DNA of 64,000 nt from Stagonosporopsis chrysanthemi (taxonomy: Eukaryota; Ascomycota; Dothideomycetes; Pleosporales; Didymellaceae): contig JAFISE010000076.1 in the NCBI GenBank assembly GCA_022560025.1, positions 86,381-150,380 on the forward strand. The letters run 5' to 3'. Of this stretch, positions 23,435-34,684 are shown one piece after another. Position 1 is the stretch's first letter. Each line of letters begins with the position of its first letter. Under the pieces are notes generated by a model. That model searched no databases. It saw nothing but the letters and a program-made list of their open reading frames with translations, and was not told the DNA's origin. Both the position numbers and the translations under genes were made by a program.

Positions 23435-24666
23435 TTGTCACAGTGGCTCGACCTCAATACCGTCATAACGTTCGCCACTGTAGTTCTCTCACCGTGCGTC
23501 CCCTGCGTGCCAGTACAACGACGACCACCGAAAAAACTTCAAGTCATTCCCGAGTCGTCCAGTCTGGAGCCGCCACGACCCAGCCTGGGCAGGGCCGTCA
23601 CGTCACCTACACTCGCACGCACCAGTCCTGCAACCAGCTATAAAAGCACCCCCAGACGTGGTAGCCGCAGTGGCACACCCAGACCAGGGCAACTCAATCG
23701 TAAACCCACGCTCGCTGAAAAGATTGCATACATCGAAGCAAATCCTGTCGACAAAGGCCCTTGGCACCCAGACAGCGCTTACCACGTACCCAGAAAGTCC
23801 TAGAAGGAAGTTTGCGAGCAGTTCGTAGCGGAAGACGCTGAACGCAAGAAGTGTAAGGAGGCTAAACGTCTCTGTCGTCAGCTAGACGGCTCAAGATCTC
23901 GGGCGAACTCTCTCACGCCAGAGCTCTTCAAATCCCCACTTTCTAAGGCTAACACTTCTTACTTCGATCCAGTCAGCCGGCGTGGTTCCACTGGTCGCAT
24001 CAACTCTCTGAAACGTGTAGAGACCGGAAGCACCACCAGCTCGATCCCGTCTACTGTCTCTGGAAGGTCCACTCGACTCCACGAGGTAGAGACAGCCGAC
24101 CAAGATGATCGAGTCACTACGAGACATGAAGCACAAAAGCGGCAGCTACGAGAATCTCCAGATGGAAAGGACGGCCAACAAGATCCTGCACCGCATGGAG
24201 GACCAGGTCAACGAGGATTCTTTAGACGGCACAAGAGCAAGGATCCTCGGTGTGTCTCAGCCATGTCCCTAAGTATCGTTTACTAACAGTCCATAGCGAA
24301 CGCTCGTACGATCTACGGTCCCAACCGATGTCTCGACGTGATAAGTTTCGCTCCAACTTCCTCGCGAAAGATCGCCGCCGCCATAGTCGAACACAATCCG
24401 ACGAGTAGATCGTACATCCACTGCACTTCGGCAAAAGAAGGCACGCGTCTTGCCGCCTACGAGCACCTGCTTGTCATCACTGAAGATCTGCTGCAGCGCC
24501 TGATGGACGCAGAGGGTATCACCAGCAGCGGCTGGCTGGCAGCAACACCCCAATCGCAGCACGCGCAAACATACAACGCAGCAAGCGTCAGCGGAAGCGT
24601 AGCTGGTAGTGTGCCAGCGAGTCGAAGGAGCAGCGTCGCGCCGCATGAGTCCGACAATATCAACTA
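23435..24666 (+). pseudogene. Disrupted fungal hypothetical gene
   Basis: A coding-like stretch that needs at least two corrections. Frame one encodes a Ser/Pro/Arg-rich region with KPTLAEKIAYIEANP and GPWHPDSAYHVPRKS, then meets an in-frame TAG at 23801-23803, after which the same frame continues sensibly (KEVCEQFVAEDAERKK). Near 24100 the sense shifts to another frame, giving TKMIESLRDMKHKSGSYENL and a coil-like KILHRMEDQVNEDSL. A normal intron (GTGTGT...CCATAG, about 24249-24297) then leads to a well-conserved-looking end: NARTIYGPNRCLDVISFAP, IHCTSAKEG and LLVITEDLLQRLMDAEG. No in-frame ATG begins the first part. A further coding-like piece (24707-24962) may be a last exon. Sequencing errors or unusual introns are alternatives to true decay. 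I do not recognise the function. Confidence 0.5.
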
Positions 24667-25324
24667 ATGTTTTACAACCTGGCTTACGGATATGTAGGAT
24701 GGCCATGTCGCCACCTGAACGTTTCGTTAACGACTTCCACTCGCCTCACTCAACATACCATATCCAGAAACCTCCTATGGGCGCAAACATACCGGGGCTG
24801 GTCCGGATCAATAGCGAACCGTCACATGTACCTATGCCTGCACAACTCATGCCGCGGACGAGTAGCGAAGTCGTCTTACAAGAGCCAAAGCCAGTTCCTG
24901 CAGGACGGTACACGGGTAGCGACTCTAGTCGTGTGCAGTGGAAGCTGGGATCGGAAGGATGAGTTGTGGTGTCGGTTGTTTCCTTGAGTTCTCTTGAACA
25001 TGTCTTCCAGCCTTCGTTCCATGCTGTGGGTCAGTAATGTTACAGTGTACCTGCTCGTCCTATCCAAAAGCATTTCGTACAGGCAGCAGGCGTTATTTGA
25101 TACTAGATAGTGTTCCACTCAAGCTTTGCTCTGTCAGCCGGAACCGTGGAACATATCTAGTGTTTGTGGTTCGTGGTGAGGGTGCAGGGCACTAGCGGCG
25201 CTAAATATTATAATCGCACATTTGCCTGCCCCACACGCCACTCCATCTTTGAATCGCATCGGCCACCCACGACGCACGACGAGCACCGACACCCTCCCGC
25301 AAACACACACATCACACCGCAGCC
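24667..25324. other. Spacer with possible terminal exon
   Basis: 24707-24962 is open in one frame and encodes a Pro/Ser-rich stretch (KPPMGANIPGLVRINSEP) that could be the last exon of the preceding locus. The remainder is the promoter of eIF3g, ending in a CA-rich leader before its ATG. Confidence 0.35.
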
Positions 25325-26272
25325 ATGTCTCGAGTAGCAGGGTACGTTCTGCCCATTTGCGTCGTTGCAAGGCCTTGCTGATAATATTTGCAGCCGCACC
25401 GACTGGGCCGAAGAGGAAGATGAGAACGACCTCGCCCTCCCCCAGCAGACAGTCACCAAGAACAAGGACGGAACCGAGACGATCACATCCTACCGCCTAA
25501 ACGAGGACGGCAAGAAGGTCAAGACGACGCGCCGCATCAAGAAGACGGTCATCAAGCAGGTCGTGAACCCTCGCGTCGCAGAGCGCAAGGCATGGGCAAA
25601 ATTCGGTCTGGAGAAGGACAAGGCCGCAGGGCCCCAGACCGACACCGTCTCGGTTGCTGAGAACATTGTTTTCCGCCCACAGTCTAACTGGAAGGCGGCA
25701 CAAGACGACAAGGGCGAGGAGGACAAGAAGAAGCTGGAGCTCAAGAACGCGAAGATCAAGTGCCGTATCTGTTCCGGAGACCATTTCACAACAAAATGTC
25801 CCTTCAAGGACACCATGGCCCCCGAGGGCGCCGACGCGCCCGCCGACATGCCTGACGATGCGCCCGGCGGCGCTGGTGGCCTCGGTGCAGGAAGCGGTGG
25901 ATACGTGCCCCCGCACATGCGTGGCAAGATGGGTGGTGGCGAGAAGATGGGCGGCAAGTTCGACCGCGACGACAGCGCGACGCTGCGTGTCACCAACGTC
26001 AGCGAGATTGCAGAGGAGCAGGATCTCAGGGACATGTTCAGCAGATACGGGCATGTTACGAGGGTGTTCTTGGCCAAGGACCGCGAGACAGGGCGGGCAA
26101 AGGGCTTTGCGTTTATCAGCTACGCGGACAGGGACGACGCTGCCAAGGCATGCGAGAAGATGGATGGATGTAAGTTGCGGTTGCTGGTGATGCGAATTAG
26201 GGGGTTTGCTAACGCTGCACAGTCGGTTTCGGACATCTTATCTTGCGCGTCGAGTTCGCCAAGAAGGCTTAA
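25325..26272 (+). CDS. TIF35: Translation initiation factor eIF3 subunit G
   Basis: RNA-binding subunit of eIF3, which loads the 40S ribosome on mRNA and supports scanning and reinitiation. Exons 25325-25341, 25394-26169 and 26223-26272 give 280 residues, close to the fungal norm. The start is a 17-base micro-exon encoding MSRVAG, which then reads into RTDWAEEED. Landmarks are the basic stretch KVKTTRRIKKTVIKQVVNPR, the CCHC-like zinc element CRICSGDHFTTKCPF, a Gly-rich linker with YVPPHMRGK, and a C-terminal RRM with RNP2 LRVTNVSE and RNP1 RAKGFAFISY. The last 16 codons (FGFGHLILRVEFAKK) come from exon 3 and complete the RRM. Confidence 0.97.
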
Positions 26273-27167
26273 GCAGCTGTTTGCTGTTGTCTACACGATA
26301 TCGTAAGGCGGCTACAGCAGATGACAAGATTGTTGTGGCGTCTACAAAATGGTCGATGGAGGGCGCGGAGTGTACAGGAGAAGACAGACCGTGTTCATCC
26401 GGATGTTTGGAGAGCAGTGTCTCGCGCCGTAAGAACAGCATATGCCGGCGCGGTTTGTGGGTTGTGTGAGGTGTAGCCTGGGCTATGAATCGACGACTAG
26501 AGAATAATGCAATTCTCATAATCTCAGTCCTTCTCAGTCTCTGCGCTTTCTTTGCACTACTCATCCATAGTCTTGTTCCTGCACAGCTTGGACTCTTGCA
26601 AAACGACAGAGGAATACACGGGGAGCATGCTTCTCTACAACATGAACGCTGCACCTCGAAACTCAAGACATACGGGCCTCCGGATAGCTATACCTTCTCA
26701 CACCTTTTCATTCAAAAACCCTTAACACACACACCAGGGACCAACACCCTCCACCCGTCTCGATTTCGCCCTGTACGCAGTCACCAATCTTCACATGCAG
26801 AGCCCAGCACAGTCATGCCCACAGTCATGTATGACTCTCGGCCTAGCACCGGCGCTCGCAGATGATCCACGGGCAAGGTGGTCCCGCCTCGCGCGCTGAT
26901 TGGCTGTAATGACGTGCATGACTATACACTATCGCGGTAGCGATTGCGGAGGGAGACTTGGACACCTCATTGCTTCGCTCTCGACTTATTAACCTTGTAG
27001 TTCGGTTTCTCTTGGTCAGAATAGAGGCTGTTGCTTTTAGGTCGCTTTCTAAGGTCATTTGAGTCGCCACGGCTGTCTTTTCAGCTCTTCAGTCGCTTCA
27101 GATCGCCACAGAGTCGTTAACCCCCAAGGTCGCTCCTTATCGCAATCGCACGCACCGCAACGCCACC
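26273..27167. other. Gene-free spacer
   Basis: About 0.9 kb between two genes on the same strand. Open frames here are short and featureless. The last 150 bases form the leader of the next gene, ending CCACCATGG. Confidence 0.5.
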
Positions 27168-28210
27168 ATGGCCATCGACGACTTGACTACACCCCAAGCC
27201 GCGGCTCCACAGCCCATCGATATTGAGGCATGGACCGAGCAAGCAACGGCAGCCCTGGGCTCTGTTACCATCTCTCCAGCTGCTCCAGCCGTCCAAGGGA
27301 CCTCGGTTGTCTTCGACATCCCGCTTGATGACCACCATGCGCCGGCCCGCGCTGCACCCGCCACAACGACCCAGGTGCACACTGTCTACAGGCGCAAGGA
27401 GCCCGTTCGCCGCGACAGCCTGAAGCGGCGCGAGGCGGTGCTCAAGGGTAAGGAGGGCAGCCGTCGCAGACAGCGCTGGGAGAACGGTACGTTTGAGTCA
27501 TCCCCCTCCTTTCACCTTCCTCGCCCGCCCCACCCTCATAGACTCTCTCTCCACGGCACTCACACCCACCAGACCGCCTCCTTAATAATCCGCACGCCGA
27601 ACCTCCGGCCCCGCATGACTGGGAAGTCCATCCCACCCACCGTGCCCGCAACGTCCCCTACTACCTCGCCCCACTCTGGGACGCAGGCCTGAAGCGCCAA
27701 TCAGCCAAACGCCACGACTACACCGTCGCCACCCAAAACGCTTCGCGCACCGTCGCTTCGCACCCGACGTCCCCTGGCGTCGTCCCCAAGGAGCTACGCG
27801 AGAAACTCAAGCGCAGCCGCGGCGCCAAGGGCTTGCTCATGGACCTCGAGTCCGAGGTGCGGCGCTTCGTGTCCGAGTGGGACGCTGGGCTGCTCGCCGC
27901 GGCCGCAGATGGGCTGCCGGCTGATCCGGACTCCGAGGACGAAGAGATTGTGTTTGTTGGGCGCAGTGGTGCGGTTGGGGAGCGGCGCGCGCGCGAGCTG
28001 ATGCTGTTTGAGACGCCGGAGGAGGACAACGGGGGCGCGTTTGGGAGGTGGCTTGTCCATCATATTGGGGTGTACTATGGGCTGACGACGTGGAGCGTCA
28101 CCAAGGGCGAGCCGAAGAGGAGGGAGGCGTATGTCGGGATAAAGGAGATGCGGAGTGGGGGCAGAAAAGTGGGGAGTCCGATGCCAATGCCGCTCTGGGG
28201 GATGGTGTAG
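27168..28210 (+). CDS. R3H-associated N-terminal domain protein
   Basis: Two exons, 27168-27486 and 27573-28210, joined over an 86-base intron (GTACGT...CACCAG), give 318 residues. The R3H-associated N-terminal domain is seen from about residue 70: YRRKEPVRRDSLKRREAVLK, GSRRRQRWEN, the splice-spanning DRLLNNPHAEPPAPHDWEV and VPYYLAPLWDAGL. The C-terminal half contains an R3H-like region, ESEVRRFVSEWDAG and LVHHIGVYYGLTTWSV. R3H domains bind single-stranded nucleic acid, so a role in RNA or DNA handling is likely but unproven. The start sits in an ideal CCACCATGG context. No signal peptide or membrane segment. Confidence 0.85.
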
Positions 28211-28796
28211 TGGACAGTATAGGGGAGGGTATTGTTGTCTCTCGCTTGATCGTGGCGTTTGCTCGTTCTTCGGTACGCGGTGTCTGCGTGATGTGCATGG
28301 ATATAGATGCATATAGTACGGAATGTGCTCGTATATAGATAATGCATAGTCGTTTTTCCATGAGCTCATGTCTCACATCATCGTTGCTCAATTAGTAGAA
28401 GTTCCCACTTTTTTACTGACAGCGACATGTAACGACCCACGAGGTGTGCCAGAGCCTACCAATGCTTCTCCGGCATCGTGGAAAGTCTGGAACTTCCCGC
28501 CGTAATTTCAAGTCCGGTGTCCCATCTTGATTCTGTATGGCGAGAGCATGGCAGCATTGGGGAAGCACAGAGTGAGTGGAGAACACAGCAGCTGTTGCAG
28601 GTGGCCGTAATGCATTCCCGTGTCGAGATAATTGAACGTCCCTATGATCTGAGATGACTGAGATGAACGAAGAAAGGACGCGCTTAGCAGACCGCGAAAA
28701 CGTGCGAAAATCATGAGTGTGGTGTATCGCCCAACGCCAACCAAGACCGCTGTGCCTATGAACGCCCAAAATGAAAACAAGACATATCGACACTGC
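28211..28796. other. Convergent 3' intergenic region
   Basis: Between the R3H-associated gene and a gene on the other strand; both end here. No gene is supported. Confidence 0.5.
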
Positions 28797-31700
28797 TCAG
28801 CGAAGCAACTCCGCAGTCACACCCACAATATAGCACACTGCACTGGCCCAAATCGCAGTCTTGACCACACCGCCGACACCACCTCTCCGCTTCCGCGGCA
28901 CCTGCTCATCGCGGCCCTGTTGCTGATTCTTCTCAGTCCGCGCCGCATCCGTAGCAGCCGCCGCCTGTCTCTTCTCCTCAAAGTCCTGCTCGAGCTGCTC
29001 CCGGCTCTGCTCCACGCCGCTGTAGCCCGTGGGACTGAGCCGGGACGTCCCATCGATGGGGTTTACGTCACCGCTGAACGGCTTGGTGGCTCTGCCTGTG
29101 GGTGGTTGCGCGCCGATGGTTTCAAAGCCTCGGGTGGAGGCTGTCGAGTCGAGCGCGTTGCGGAGGACTAGCATGTGGCGCTTGGCTGTCACGACTTCGA
29201 GGCCGGAAGCGATGTGTGGGATGAACTTTGCGGGCGCTTTTAGGGTGGACAGCGCTTGGTGGATTGGTAGGGCGGGTGAGGTGTCGCGTGGGGGTCCGCT
29301 TGTTGACGTTGTGATGCTCAGTGTGTCGGTCTGGGGATCGTGGACGAGGATGGTGTAGTGTGTTGGCAGGTTCTCAATTTCTTGCACAGTCTCATTGCCC
29401 TGAGTGCTTGCTGCTGAGATTGTCTGCTCACTGGAGGGATTGGCAGGAGGTATCTCGTTCGCAGCGTCTGCTGCTGCCGCAACCGCGGGTTGGGGTGGCT
29501 CTTCATCGATGACATCGCGTGTTGATGTTGAGACGGTGGTCTCAGACATTTCCTCAGTTCTGTTCGCCATAGGCTCTTTGTCTGATGTTTCACTGGCAGT
29601 CGTAACCTCAGCAGAACGCGCCTCCTTATGGATAGTTGTGGCACCCAAGACGAGTGGGTCCTCCTTGAGCATCTGAAAAGACTTCGAGTCTCTTTGTTCA
29701 GCACTCGCAGGGTCTTCAGTCTGCGCTTCCTGTCGATGAGCGACAGTAATCGGCCCATATGTATCTTCGTATGCGCTGCGCACTTCTTGCACCAGCTTCT
29801 TGTCTCCCGCTTCCTGCTTGAGAGCTTCCTTCGGCTTGTCTGCTGCCTCCTCTCCATCCGTCTTCTTGCCCAGACTTTCGAATTGGAGATTGAAAGGCCT
29901 GAAGAGGCTATGCGCAAGGGGGTTCTTCTCGTCGAATGATCTGCGAGGAGTGTGCTTTGGCGCACGCGCATATCCATCGTCAGACAAGCCTTGCATTGCC
30001 GCCTTCTGGGACTGTATCTCGTCGGTAAGACGGGCTGCAGCTGCTGTATCTGCTAAGAACTTGGCTCCAGCTGTCTTAGACAAAGCGGAGTCCGTCTCGG
30101 TGGTTGCAACGGTTGCTTGAGGTTCGCTGTTGAACATGGCTCTAGAAAGTGCTTCGTCCGCAGGTTTCAAGGATACACCGTAGGTCTGTACAGCATGGTC
30201 CATCAATCTAGCCAAAGCCAGCTGTGTGTCACGCAGTGTCGCCAGTCGAGTCAAGATCTCGCTGTATAGCTCCGATTTGCTTCGTTCGAGATCGGGCTCA
30301 TCGAGTCGGGCCTGTGCACTCCAAATAAGCATCCGAGTCAAGGTGTGATTCTTGTGCAGGATCCTCGAAGCGACACCAAGTCGCCTTTTGAAGGCGTTGG
30401 TTGCTTTCTGCACCATCTCGGTCTCCAAATCGCGAAGTGACTGGCAAGCCGATTCGAATTGCTTTTCAGTTCTTTCGTAAGTGTTGCGCAGACGTCGCTC
30501 CCTGATTGCTCGAAGATTCTTCGAAATCTCAGCACCATGCACGACCTTCCTCGGAGACCTCAGGAGATAGGCCGCGTGTTCGACCCGGTTCTCATCATTC
30601 TTGAGACGCTCCAGCAAACTCTTGCACATCGGAAGGTCAGTCTCTAGATCGTTTGAGATGTGCTCTCGTGCGTGCCGCGCTTTAGCAAGGCCAGCCATCT
30701 GCTTGGCGAATTGCAGATCCGCGTCTGAGGGTGCCCCTGCCTCGATAGGGTCTTGCCAGAAGTGCTTTGCGAGCGAGGTGCCTCCCCCCTCGATCCACCT
30801 CCTCATGCGATCGATGCTGGACTCGGTCTCAATTGACATTGATTGTGAATTCGGCGAGCTGTGCGCAGACTGAACTCCTTCGACCTCAGGTACTTCTGTT
30901 GCGGCTTGCGCTCGTTCGAGCTCTTGCTGAGTTCGTCGCACATAATAATTGTTCAGGACGTGGCCTTCAACTGTATCGTCAAGCGCCTTTGGCTTGGTGG
31001 CTGCAAAGCCTGTTTCCAGTTTCTTTCGATCTTGCTCCTTCTCTTCGTTGGTCTTGATGACGCTCGTTCTACGACCCATAGCTGCTCGAATCTCATCGGC
31101 ACTCAAGAAGTCAATGTCGTCCTCGGGAAGTTTTCGAAGCTTCTCCGAACTCGATTGTGTAGAGGGTGTATCAGATGTAGCCGGTATACCATTAGCCGAT
31201 ACGATGTGGCCTTGTTCTACTTCTTCACGGATCGGCTCCAACTTCTCCTCGACACCATTGGCTGTCTTTGTAGCTGGGATTGACTTTGGGTAAGGATAGT
31301 TATCAACCAACGCCTGCGAAGATGGTATCGTTATTATGCCCCGAGATGGAGGCGTTACTTTGGTAGTTTCTACTCCTGGCTTGGTAGCCGCATGATTGGT
31401 ATTTGGTGCACTTCGCCGTTGAAGTGCAGTCTGCCTCCAGGACTTGCTGTTACCAAGATCACGGTCATAGACTCTTGGCTCTTCTGCGAAGAATGCATCT
31501 ATGAACGAAGACTCTCGGTTAGAGGCCTCTTTGGCTGTTATGGCAACGTCTTGGGATTCAGTCACTGCCTTGGAAGGCTGAGCCTTGGCGAGGTCGAAAT
31601 ATCCTGAATTATGACTCGATGCGTTTTGATGAGATGTTGCAGAGCTCTCGTGGTGGTTTTGGGTGTTCTTGAAATCGTGTACTGGCACATTCCGGTTTTC

Positions 31701-32338
31701 ATGCTTGCCTGCGACCTTCACATGCGAGGCGTCCGCTGGTCGGCGCAGATCGGACGGCGACACAATACCAAACTCGTCGCGTTCATAGTGTGTCGTCCTT
31801 ATGACTGGCTGCGCAAAAGTGGACCTTTGTTCAACTGATGGTTGCTCTGCTGTTTGGCTTTTCTCATCCGATCTGGCACCATATCTTCGTCCTAATCGCT
31901 GTCAGCACCTATGCAAGTCAATGTCTATGAACTGAGCCTACCACTAATATTCTTATCTTCGCTCTTGCTCTGAGCGGATAGCTCCTGAGAGTTCATTTCC
32001 TGCAACATCCACTTTGGAAATGTCTTGTATACCCATTCCCAGTCAGTGAGTCCTTTGCCTCTCAACATATCCTCACTGGCCCCGAATAAGCCCTTGTAGG
32101 GATGCTCCTGCAACAGCTTCCTCCATCTCCTGTAACGTCTCAGTTGTGCCCATTCCTGGTCTGTCATCCCATCTGGACGCCCTGTACTGTCATGGTCCTG
32201 ATGTTGTGCGGGGTTTGATGGCGAGCGCGAGAAGCATCTTGTGCGCAACGCAGCTTCGTGGTCTCGGAGAACGTGCTGGGCATGACGGTGGGCGGGCGAT
32301 CGAGCCCAGAGGGAAGGGTCGCGTCGCCACCACGCCAT
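28797..32338 (-). CDS. Large fungal protein, probably mitochondrial, with C-terminal membrane anchor
   Basis: Exons 31942-32338 and 28797-31891 join over a 50-base intron (GTAGGC...GATTAG) to give 1163 residues. The N-terminus (MAWWRRDPSLWARS...RCFSRS) is rich in Arg and Ser with almost no acid, as in mitochondrial transit peptides. A compact segment follows: MTDQEWAQLRRYRRWRKLLQ, LTDWEWVYKTFPKWML. The middle is long, charged and coiled-coil prone (for example LRAIRERRLRNTYERTEKQF), and the end has a single hydrophobic segment VVKTAIWASAVCYIVGVTAE preceded by RKRRGG. This suggests an organelle membrane protein facing the matrix or cytosol with a large soluble part. Similar fungal proteins are often labelled serine/threonine-rich; I give no molecular function. 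Confidence 0.82.
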
Positions 32339-33095
32339 CTAGAGTCGTGAGGGCTGTCGAGGAGTTGATAGGGCTAGGGACTTGTCTATACGAATCTTTG
32401 TCAGCGTACATGATAACAATCCTGAGAAAATTTAATTATTGTACCAGAGATTCTGGATTCGTTCCAAGGCTCATGCAGTAAGAGGCACTCCGGAGTTGCC
32501 TAATCCTCCTATATGGCTCTCCCAACGCGTGATAAGGGAGGTGATCACTAAGGTGTCGCTGGACGATGAAGCAGTGCGCTTCGAGCAAGCCTATCGTACC
32601 ATGGAGTAAATATGTACCGGCAACGAGGCAGCACGACAAGAGCGAGACACCGCGATTCATAACTGCGTTGCGCCATTCACCCCCGCGCATGAGCTCCAGC
32701 CTATCATCCCATGCGGGGCATATCAGCTGCCGCTTGCCCGCGGCGTTCACGTCACGACTACTTTGACCTCTCTGACAAACATCCTCACCAAAATCCCGCC
32801 CGACAGCAATGGCTGTATCGTCCTTTGTGATGTTCCAGTGTTGCCCTCACCGTACAAACGTGTTACATCTCGTCGCAGGTCGGCTGCGAACCTCGGCGAC
32901 AATGATAAGGCGATAAGGCAACCACGCTAGTCTCTTTGTGAACCCTTGAGGAACACCACTCCGCAAGCATCTCCTAAGCAAGTACAACAGATTTCAGTTT
33001 CTCGATGTCGATGGCAACATCAGCTACAACGGGTTGAATTGGCAGCCTTTGGTCGCGGGTTGTTTATAATAACTAACATATCCTTGTCGGCTTCA
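32339..33095. other. Gene-free spacer
   Basis: About 0.75 kb with no supported gene; it contains the promoter of the mitochondrial-type gene and the 3' end of the aldoxime dehydratase. Confidence 0.5.
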
Positions 33096-34199
33096 CTAAT
33101 TGATAGTATGCAGTGCATTAAGCATCCCCGTATCACCATGACACCCAACGTACTCGAAGAATTGCTGATCTTCCTTCAGAACATAGATCTCGTGAAACAA
33201 TCGAAGACTCAACACATTATTCAACTTCTTCGCGTACATCAGAAAGCCTCCGAAGATGTCGATATGCGTCTGGTGGCTCTTGCTCCAATACTCCAATGAG
33301 CTCAAATCATCGAAGAAGCCCAACCCGTACGTCCTCTCAAGGTTCGCTTCGTAAGTCGACGAATCGATGACATCCCAGAGATTGTTAGCGTAACATCCGA
33401 TGCTCTGCCCTTCGTCTCTCAAGAAGGTCATGCCCTTGAGCAAGACAGGGTGCATCGTCTCGAGGTACAACTTTCGCTCGGCAGGAAGCGTGGCAGACCA
33501 ATCCTGTCCGGATCGGATGATGCACAGGTTTTTCTTCCCGAGCACTCTGACTCTTTGGCTGCTCGCACGTGTGCCATTAAGAGTCGCACTGGCGCCGTCC
33601 GAAGACGAAGCATTCCATTTCTCTCCCTTCAGGTGATCGTCTTGCGCTGCAGCGAACCTGTCACGCATGCTGCCCCAGTAGGCGTGCTGTTCCAACTCCC
33701 CGCTAATATTCTCGCGCATGTTGGCTGCGCCTTCCGGAACTTCGTTGTTGGAAAAGACTGTTTCGAATCGGTCGACGCTCGGAACAAGAACTTCTTGGTA
33801 CCAGCCGTGGCCATCTGTCTCACGGTCACTGCTCTGCCACCAAGCTTCGAACCCGGACTCCGATTTCCAGGATTCGAAAGTAGAGTAAGAGGGCCAGTAT
33901 GCGACGATAGCGATGTTAAAGGCTCCACGTTTGTCGGTCACTGACGTAGTTTCCCATAAGGAGGGAACAGTGGCTGGGGCTGAATTAGCCACAAAAAATT
34001 TGAGCTTTTCAATTCCCACTGGATTGAATGAGTCTCTTGAAGAGTATTGGGCGCCGAAAATTGCCATAACAAGGTTTGACATGGATATTGGAAAGCGAGC
34101 GCAGTAGCCAGGGAATGGAGGTTGGTAGTTAGGGGGCTTGCTCGATGGACATGTTCGTGGTCTCTGCAAATGTGGTGGAATTGCTGATTCGAGTGCCAT
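33096..34199 (-). CDS. Heme-containing aldoxime dehydratase (phenylacetaldoxime dehydratase family)
   Basis: Dehydrates aldoximes (R-CH=NOH) to nitriles with a b-type heme that binds substrate directly, family PF13816. Single exon, 367 residues, close to known bacterial and fungal Oxd enzymes. N-terminal RPRTCPSSKPPNYQPPFPGY matches the family's substrate-entry region; MAIFGAQY begins the first ferredoxin-like half. The C-terminal part has GFFDDLSSLEYWSKSHQTH followed by IDIFGGF, with histidines near residues 309 and 312 in the region of the heme ligand and catalytic residues, and ends FHEIYVLKEDQQFFEYVGCH, a family hallmark. The ATG at 34199 is chosen; there is no signal peptide, so it is cytosolic. 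No nitrilase, nitrile hydratase or CYP79-like gene lies next to it. Confidence 0.93.
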   Translation of the reverse strand: MALESAIPPHLQRPRTCPSSKPPNYQPPFPGYCARFPISMSNLVMAIFGAQYSSRDSFNPVGIEKLKFFVANSAPATVPSLWETTSVTDKRGAFNIAIVAYWPSYSTFESWKSESGFEAWWQSSDRETDGHGWYQEVLVPSVDRFETVFSNNEVPEGAANMRENISGELEQHAYWGSMRDRFAAAQDDHLKGEKWNASSSDGASATLNGTRASSQRVRVLGKKNLCIIRSGQDWSATLPAERKLYLETMHPVLLKGMTFLRDEGQSIGCYANNLWDVIDSSTYEANLERTYGLGFFDDLSSLEYWSKSHQTHIDIFGGFLMYAKKLNNVLSLRLFHEIYVLKEDQQFFEYVGCHGDTGMLNALHTIN

Positions 34200-34684
34200 T
34201 CTGCTCAATTGTAAATTGGAATAGGTGTGGTATCGTATGAAAGTCAGCAATGCAAGCACGGCACAGCGGGAAGAGTTCTAGGTTATGTAGTAAGGAACAG
34301 CGATTTATTGGGGCTTGATCTTGCACTGACTGACCCGGCAGATTGCACACGTCAGTCACACTGCCAAGGAAGGACTGGGGAAGACGCCCTTTCGATGATG
34401 GTGTGCGGAAAGGGCTGGCAAAAAGGAGGAGAGCAGCGGGACTGCGGAGGCATTCCGCAGATGTTGCTTTCCGTTTTGGGTATCAGCATCAACGCTAGCG
34501 CCTCATCATTGTTAGTACAACGCCTGTGATGCTATCAAATTGACAAATGCCTAGAGTGAGCGTCACACAAGCAAATGAAAGCACGGGTTTTTGACCACTC
34601 AGTCCGTTGAAAGTTTATCATTTCCAGCATGAATATTTACAAGAAGGTAAGCCTGTGTTCACCGATGCGCATGGAAGGATGCGC
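34200..34684. other. Spacer between aldoxime dehydratase and pectin methylesterase
   Basis: About 480 bases holding the dehydratase promoter and the pectin methylesterase 3' end. No gene seen. Confidence 0.5.
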
